From Candidatus Fibrimonadaceae bacterium (lineage in GTDB: Bacteria; Fibrobacterota; Fibrobacteria; Fibrobacterales; Fibrobacteraceae), in NCBI GenBank assembly GCA_031281345.1, contig JAITFN010000057.1:1-34671 (forward strand): a stretch of 34,671 nt of DNA, in the 5' to 3' direction. Below the pieces are notes generated by a model. That model saw only the letters and a list, made by a program, of their open reading frames with translations, made no database searches and was not told where the DNA came from. How positions within the stretch are numbered: position 1 is the stretch's first letter; every line of letters begins with the position of its first letter. Made by a program: the position numbers and the translations under genes. This document shows positions 30,301 through 34,671 of this stretch, in pieces.

Positions 30301-30886
30301 GCCCTTTTTCAAGAGCCAGTTCCTCTTCGTAGCCTATTGAAATTGTGCGTGTTCCACCTGCGGGAATTGGATATATGCGTGTACGGAAATTGTTGCCCTC
30401 TACCCTTTCTAGCAAACCAGGGTCAACTCGTCTCTGTTCTATTTCCTCAAAAACCTCTGTTGCCCTTGCTTTCTCCACAGGCACAGCATCGCGCATTTTA
30501 CCGTTTATGTCCAAGGCGTAATGGGTTATGGTGCGTCCATCTGGCAAGGGGAAAGTGAGTTCGCCCTCTAATGTTTTATATGTTCTATTTTGGAAAACCA
30601 TTGTGTAGCGAGTGGAAGCTATATTTCCCGTCACTTCCACTTGAATATCAAGCGATTGCAGATAAACATCGGGATTTTCTTTTCCGTTTATGTTCAAAAC
30701 AGGCAGCTTTGCTTGCACCAAAGTTGTGTCCCAAACGGCAACAACCTCTTGTTGTTCATCTTGAACTTCTTGCTCATTTTGCTCATCTTGATTTTTGGTG
30801 TTTATTTTTGCTATTAGCAAACCGAGCGCAACAGACAGAAATACCGCTGCTGCTGCAATTATCAAAGGTAACTTAAAAGATTTCAT
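27353..30886 (-). CDS. VIT/vWA-like, TonB-like (AgmX) and DUF2135 membrane protein
   Basis: The product has 1177 residues. An N-terminal membrane anchor (about 6-27) is followed by a Gln/Glu-rich spacer, a VIT domain (about 70-200; [42 protein letters not shown]), and a von Willebrand A-like domain (about 300-455) with an intact DxSxS at 306-310 (DVSLS) and FFSDGIS at about 385-391. A Gly-rich linker (656-670, [16 protein letters not shown]) leads to a TonB/AgmX C-terminal-type domain (about 695-790), then a Pro-rich stretch, TPR-like helices (890-1000) and a DUF2135 domain (about 1050-1160; [23 protein letters not shown]). It is probably anchored in the inner membrane and spans the periplasm. 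TTGAGT-N17-TATATT lies before the ATG, 6 bases away. Confidence 0.83.
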   Translation of the reverse strand: [1177 protein letters not shown]

Positions 30887-30892
30887 AATTGT

Positions 30893-30921
30893 AATATAAC
30901 AAATTAAAAATTAAAACTCAA
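30893..30921 (-). promoter_or_regulatory. Promoter of the VIT/TonB gene inside the end of its paralogue
   Basis: On the minus strand TTGAGT (30921-30916) and TATATT (30898-30893) are separated by 17 bases. The -35 lies in the last codons of the upstream paralogue (Glu-Phe-Glu-Phe-stop). The -10 ends 6 bases before the ATG at 30886. The gene may therefore be transcribed separately as well as by read-through. Confidence 0.6.
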
Positions 30922-33900
30922 ATTCTGCTACCTCCACTTTTTTATCTTCTTTTCTCTCTGCCTTAGACATTTGCAGAGATACAACTTTGCGTTGCTCAGT
31001 TTTGTCTGCATACTTTGTGAAAATCTCCGCCATAACTGTTGAGGGACCAGCCGCAGTAAATTGTCGGTCGCTGTAGTAATTCACATAAATCTGGTATTTT
31101 CCCTTTATCGCTTTTTTCAAAAGGAATTGCTCAGGACCGTAGCCGCCTGTGATATCTGCGCTTATGCGCCCACCAGTTTTAGTTTCTTTGTTCTTGAAAT
31201 AACATTCTTCGCCGCTTGGGTCTTTCACGTGCAAGTCAATATCTGTGTTGTTCATATTCCAGTTTATTACAACGCGAATATCAATGGGTATGTTTATTAT
31301 CAAGCCTTTGTCAATTTTTGATGTATTCAAATTTGCATTTTTTGCAATCAAATGATTTATTTCCACAACCACAACCTCTGCTATTTTTTTGTAACTATCC
31401 GAATATGGTTTTAGGAGCAGCGAATAGAGCGAGTCCAGTGCAGCCTGCATCTCGCCGTTGTCGGCAAGGGCTAAGGCGTAGTCGCGGTAGCTTTGCGGTT
31501 CCATTGGTCGCCATTGAATCACTTTTTGGCAAACAAATTTTTCTAGGGCATATTCGCCGTATTCTTTAAATCTGTATCCAAGCAATCTGTAAAGCGAAGC
31601 GTTTTCTAATTCCAAATCGGCAATGGATGTGAGTATGCGGAGAGCGGTTTCTTTGTCGTTGTGAGTGTAAAACCAGTCTGCCATATCAAAATAAAATGTT
31701 GGGGAATTGGCATAGTCATTTCTCAAACTCAAATATATCAGATAATCTTCCGCAATTTTTCCCGTCAATTTTTTCAAATACTCATTATCTTTTTTAATGG
31801 GTTTAATTGTGATGGTTGGCTGTGGATTAGTTGGCTTAGAATTAGTTGGTCGAGAAGTCGGTGCTTTCAATGAACCTTTTGATGTACCTGCACTGCCGCC
31901 CATCAAACCGCCCATCATATCGCCAATCCCATCTGAAGTGCCAGCATCTTGATCCAAAACAAATACCGCACTCGGATTATCCATCCACCCCACAACGTCC
32001 ACTGCCTCTATATGCGTACCTCTGTCGCCTGGACCTTGCAAAACCCTCTCTACTTCTGAATTGTTCACCCAACCTTGGCAGGGACCTTTAACCAAGGCAT
32101 GGGAATCCCGTTGCGCTATAATTGTCAATTCATCGTTGAAACCAGCGGTGCAAGCAATATCCTTGCCTCCAGCCGTAGTGAAAAGATCCACATCGCCTCT
32201 TTTGGATTTAACCTTATTGGTGGCTCTTGTAGTACTGATAGCACTACTGCTTGATGAAATAACACTCAAACGTTTCTCCATATTATCTGGTTGAGGGTAT
32301 TTTGGTTTTATAGGTTTAAAATCTATATTCCACCATTTTTTTAGATTTTCGACAGCAGAGAGTGCCGTGCCTAGCATATTGCTCTTATCATTATCATTAC
32401 GTACCCGTCCTTCGCGTTCTTTTAGCCTGTGCAGATATTCAGTTTGCAATTCAGCAGGCGGTTCAATGTTATAGCGTATATAGTCCTCAACGGTTTCAAG
32501 CACAATCAGCGACGTGTTTCGCGTTACAATGCTGAACTGCTGCCCAAGTTCCGTGAGTTCGGCACGGTTCTTTTCGTAGTTCAAGTCAAGCTCTGCAATT
32601 TTTTTCTGTGCCCATATTCTATACACATTTCCCTGATTGCTCGCATTTTTCGCTTCTAATTTCACTTTTATTTTTTTCAGGGTCTTATTTCCAAAACCAA
32701 AAAACAAAGTGAGTTCTGTTTCATTTGTTTCAGAAATGCCCGCCACAGAAAAATTGCCATACACAGGCGTTGCTATGCTCGGATATGCTTCGCGTACAGA
32801 ATTTCCACCCTCAATTCCCAAAAATTGCAGAGTTTCGTTCAGCAATTCGTTTTTCAATTCTTCGTTGGATAAAGCGTTTATATTTATAAATTTGCCCTTT
32901 GTTTTGCCAGCAATCAACCTCATCGCGCTGTAATCGGATTTTGCGGAAGAAACTATGCTATGCACAGGGCGATTTGAATTGGTATTTTTCAAAAAATCAG
33001 CATCGCTCAAAGTTGAAATCCCATCGGAGAAAAATAAAATCTCATTCCCTTCAATATCCTTCAAATTGATTTTTGAAAAATCTGTGCCACCATCATAAAC
33101 TGCCATTTCCAAAATGCTCTTCAATTCTTTCCAATTACCCTTGGTTATTTTTTTCAATGTATTGTTCAAAAAATAAAGATGTATATTCGCATTTTTCTTT
33201 TCGGAGAAAATAATATCCAGCATTTCAATTTCGCGTTGCAAATTGCGCTGCGAACCGCTAAGCGAAACGTCCCAAATAATTGCCAAATTGTTATCCCATT
33301 GTTTTTTTCGCGTTTCCATTTTTGGTGCAACAGATGCCAAAAAATAATAACTTCCCTGAGCCGGTTGCATCATAACACGTGGAATATCAGCGGGGGCAGG
33401 CAATGCAAAAATCAATGCGCGTGAAGGCTTGTAATTTTCGCGGGCAAAGAAGGCAACATAGTTTTCGCCCGCTGCATCAAAGCGGAGTTCTTCTTCGGAT
33501 TCTGGCACAAGAGGTTTTAGGCTGCTTTTCCAAACAGTCGCTTTTACCGCGAATTTCTCAAGCGTATCGGGATAAGCCATTGGCAAGCGGTAATGCAGCA
33601 AATTATTTTCAAGCTGCAATTCTTCTTCGTAGCCTATTGAAATGGTGCGTATTCCACCTGCTGGAATGGGATAGATGCGTGTGCGAAAATTGTTGCCCTC
33701 AACCTTTTCCAGCAAACCTGGGTCAACCTGCCTTTGTTCTATTTCCTCAAAAACTTCCGTTGCTTTTGCTTTTTCCACAGGCACAGCTTCACGCATTTTG
33801 CCGTTTATATCCAAGGCGTAATATGTAACGGTGCGCCCATCGGGCAAGGGGAAAGTGAGTTCACCTTCTAGTATGCGGTCTGTTTTGTTTTTGAAAACCA

Positions 33901-34153
33901 TTGTATAGCGAGTGGAGGCTATATTTCCAGTTACCTCTACTTGAATATCAAGCGATTGCAAATAAACATCGGGATTTTCCTTCCCAGATATTTTCAAAAC
34001 AGGCGGTGCTACATTCAAAAAAGACGGAGCTACATTAGCTACTGAGTTGGTTACGCTCAAAACAGAAGGAGCTATATCTTTTAGTTTTGCTGGGAAACAG
34101 CTCAATGCAACAAGTGATGCTATGATTATCAGAGGGAATTTTGAAGATTTCAT
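30911..34153 (-). CDS. VIT/vWA-like, SH3-like and DUF2135 lipoprotein (tandem paralogue)
   Basis: The product has 1080 residues. The start [19 protein letters not shown] gives a lipobox Cys19, so unlike its neighbour it should be a lipoprotein. Short repeats ([21 protein letters not shown]) lead into a VIT domain (about 57-190), then a vWA-like domain with DVSLS at 295-299. The middle differs from the paralogue: the WWNIDF module (about 600-615) comes first, then an SH3-like segment (about 653-703; [24 protein letters not shown]) with [15 protein letters not shown], and the Gly-rich [13 protein letters not shown] linker (744-756) with no TonB domain after it. TPR-like helices and DUF2135 (about 955-1065) close the protein. 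The two genes are clearly tandem duplicates with long stretches of near-identical DNA. Confidence 0.82.
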   Translation of the reverse strand: [1080 protein letters not shown]

Positions 34154-34207
34154 AATTACAACATAGTAAATTTTCTACATTTACCCCAATAACATAGGAG
34201 AAAACCG
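34154..34207. promoter_or_regulatory. Divergent promoter region between the VIT lipoprotein and PPi-phosphofructokinase
   Basis: On the plus strand TTTTCTACATTT (34171-34182) has TACATT at 34176-34181, about 26 bases before the ATG, and TAGGAG (34195-34200) is a good Shine-Dalgarno. On the minus strand TACTAT (34168-34163) is 9 bases before the lipoprotein ATG, without a Shine-Dalgarno. No strong -35 is seen on either strand. Confidence 0.5.
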
Positions 34208-34671
34208 ATGTCTGAAAATCTTTCTTTTCTGGGCAAAGCTCGTGCCAGCTACAAACCTAAGCTCCCACCCTCACTTGGCAATGGGGCATTAAAAGTTTTA
34301 ATTGGCTCTGGAGCAGCCACAAAATCTGTGAGCGACCAAGAGCAAATAAAGGAACTATTTCCAAATACTTATGGCGCACCTATTTTAACTTTCAAAACCT
34401 CAACAAAAAAACAAGCCACTGGCACACCACTAAATGTTGGTGTTGTTCTCTCCGGCGGGCAGGCTCCGGGCGGGCACAATGTTATTGCTGGAATTTTTGA
34501 CGGAATAAAAGCCGTTAAGAACACTTCAAAACTCTACGGTTTTTTGGGCGGCCCTAGCGGGCTTGTTGACGGAAAATATATTCAGATAGAACGTGAATTA
34601 ATGGCAAAATACCGCAACACAGGCGGCTTTGACATAATCCAAAGCGGCAGAACAAAGCTGGAAAGCACCGA
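34208..34671 (+). CDS. pfp: Diphosphate-dependent 6-phosphofructokinase, N-terminal part (cut by window edge)
   Basis: The first 154 codons are present. NVGVVLSGGQAPGGHNVIAGIFDGI, LYGFLGGPSGLVDGKY and KYRNTGGFDIIQSGRTKLEST match the long (about 550-residue) PPi-dependent phosphofructokinases. These phosphorylate fructose-6-phosphate reversibly with pyrophosphate instead of ATP in the cytoplasm. The GGQAPG glycine loop is the nucleotide/PPi-binding start. The catalytic TIDGD-like and MGR motifs lie beyond the edge. The ATG at 34208 follows TAGGAG by seven bases. PPi-linked glycolysis fits the energy-saving fermentation suggested by the Na+ decarboxylase, but this is an inference. Confidence 0.92.
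   Translation, partial: MSENLSFLGKARASYKPKLPPSLGNGALKVLIGSGAATKSVSDQEQIKELFPNTYGAPILTFKTSTKKQATGTPLNVGVVLSGGQAPGGHNVIAGIFDGIKAVKNTSKLYGFLGGPSGLVDGKYIQIERELMAKYRNTGGFDIIQSGRTKLEST

Overview
The window is AT-rich, gene-dense bacterial chromosome and looks like a member of the Fibrobacterota (an inference). The best markers are two secreted proteins built from the Fibrobacter succinogenes major paralogous (FISUC) domain. A C25 gingipain/PorU-like protein with a FlgD-like C-terminal domain and a TonB/AgmX-type protein with a Gly-rich [10 protein letters not shown] linker, both familiar in that phylum, support this. Lineages outside cultured Fibrobacter are possible. No tRNA, rRNA, CRISPR array, insertion sequence or prophage was seen, and no gene-free stretch exceeds 300 bases.

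Layout. Positions 1-793 (minus) hold clpP and the start of ftsY. A divergent PfkB sugar kinase follows (849-1706). Positions 10000 down to 1693 form one compact minus-strand run of eight genes. It contains methylmalonyl-CoA epimerase, the carboxyltransferase, membrane-anchor, biotin-carrier and Na+-pump subunits of a sodium-translocating methylmalonyl-CoA decarboxylase with one unknown small gene among them, then a DivIVA-like protein and a large TPR/transglutaminase lipoprotein. Positions 10001-11138 are an island with alternative hairpins, phased T-tracts and a solitary Rpn-family nuclease gene that carries a well-placed internal start, the layout of known Rpn intragenic antitoxins. Positions 11139-17337 encode secreted products: a FISUC lipoprotein behind a 15-base G/C homopolymer, the C25 PorU-like peptidase, and a two-domain FISUC protein. 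Positions 17338-23442 are mostly housekeeping: argF, rseP, an NfnA/SudB-like flavoprotein, rho with a strongly N/Q-rich prion-like insertion, and proC. Positions 23445-34153 are an envelope region: an unknown exported protein, a PEGA-domain membrane protein with two lipoproteins, an ECF sigma factor, and two large tandem paralogues with VIT, von Willebrand A-like, TPR and DUF2135 domains. The window ends inside a PPi-dependent phosphofructokinase gene.

How the parts work together. The epimerase-decarboxylase operon would turn methylmalonyl-CoA, made from succinyl-CoA, into propionyl-CoA while exporting Na+. It fits a fermentative sugar metabolism that also uses the PfkB kinase and PPi-phosphofructokinase. 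The PorU-like protein suggests a type IX-like secretion route. The sigma factor lies between, and divergent from or convergent with, two sets of envelope genes, so a cell-surface regulon is plausible but unproven.

Transcription signals. A recurring element (T-run, C, TATATT) lies upstream of many genes. Before rho it forms a canonical TTGACA-N17-TATATT promoter. In six genes the -10-like hexamer lies only 6-9 bases before the ATG, which suggests leaderless mRNAs.
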